Origin: Planctomycetes bacterium UBA1146
GTDB lineage: Bacteria; Planctomycetota; UBA8108; UBA1146
DNA length: 64,000 nt
NCBI GenBank assembly: GCA_002311345.1
Contig: DCAA01000026.1
Span: 245,655 to 309,654 of the forward strand
Direction of reading: 5' to 3'
The stretch's first letter is position 1; each line of letters begins with the position of its first letter. The position numbers were made by a program, and so were the translations under genes. The notes under the pieces are model-generated. The model was given only the letters and a program-made list of their open reading frames with translations, was not told where the DNA came from and searched no databases. This document shows positions 63,972 to 64,000 of the stretch, in pieces.

Positions 63972-64000
63972 CGCCTACTCCTCAGGGACAGACCGGGCAA

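Noticed and set aside
1..64000. CRISPR arrays, tRNA or rRNA genes, insertion sequences, prophage
   Set aside because: No spaced direct repeats, cloverleaf-like or rRNA-like segments, transposase or integrase frames, or terminal inverted repeats were seen in any intergenic gap. Nearly all sequence is occupied by chromosomal-type genes.

Overview
The window looks like a chromosome segment of a free-living, aerobic member of the Planctomycetota (PVC group), probably from a marine or particle-rich habitat. The evidence is two copies of the planctomycete pairing of a cytochrome-c/DUF1549/DUF1553 protein with a DUF1501 protein, DUF993, DUF6807 (PmoA-like), a Gfo/Idh plus TIM-barrel isomerase pair with Tat-type leaders, and two large secreted proteins ending in the same dockerin-like tail. 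No tRNA, rRNA, CRISPR array, phage or IS element is visible. Coding density is very high, and GTG and TTG starts backed by good ribosome binding sites are common.

Region by region. 1-2.0 kb: the start of an F-type ATP synthase operon on the minus strand (AtpZ-like, an AtpI-like membrane protein, atpB, atpE), running off the left edge. 2.1-5.0 kb: a secreted TPR protein with an HExxH metallopeptidase centre, divergent from clpC (5.2-7.7 kb). 7.8-8.1 kb: a zinc-ribbon membrane protein.

8.1-26.6 kb: one unbroken minus-strand gene train of sixteen genes, mostly joined by 4-base ATGA overlaps. It holds every step of trans-4-hydroxy-L-proline catabolism to 2-oxoglutarate: 4-hydroxyproline 2-epimerase, a D-hydroxyproline dehydrogenase in two parts, pyrroline-4-hydroxy-2-carboxylate deaminase and 2-oxoglutarate semialdehyde dehydrogenase, headed by NADP-isocitrate dehydrogenase. 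Interleaved are genes the known pathway does not explain: an O-methyltransferase, a GT4 glycosyltransferase, an enolase-superfamily enzyme, an Old-Yellow-Enzyme-type flavoprotein, an NRAMP-fold transporter lacking the metal motifs, a DUF993 protein, a FecBCD-type ABC importer and an EamA transporter. mutM lies upstream, and topA (27.7-30.4 kb) diverges from it.

30.4-33.9 kb: PmoA-like lipoprotein, alpha/beta hydrolase and small lipoprotein. 33.9-40.5 kb: DUF1501 protein and a 1679-residue cytochrome/WD40/DUF1549/DUF1553 protein. 40.8-42.9 kb: FG-GAP/UnbV secreted protein. 42.9-45.2 kb: TIM-barrel isomerase and Gfo/Idh oxidoreductase.

45.4-56.7 kb: a complete aerobic tryptophan (kynurenine) pathway to 2-aminomuconate and its deamination. 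The minus-strand operon carries 3-hydroxyanthranilate dioxygenase, ACMS decarboxylase, kynureninase, kynurenine monooxygenase, tryptophan dioxygenase and kynurenine formamidase. A facing plus-strand operon carries a HpbD-like enolase-superfamily enzyme, an atypical SDR, 2-aminomuconate semialdehyde dehydrogenase, a RidA-family 2-aminomuconate deaminase and a secreted or anchored protein of unknown role. 56.9-64 kb: an unknown gene, a second PSCyt/DUF1549/DUF1553 + DUF1501 pair, and a secreted beta-helix protein.

The two large catabolic blocks suggest a bacterium that uses amino acids from protein detritus, with hydroxyproline (from collagen or plant and algal wall proteins) and tryptophan fed to central metabolism. 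The best candidate for undescribed biology is the unexplained enzyme and transporter set inside the hydroxyproline gene train.
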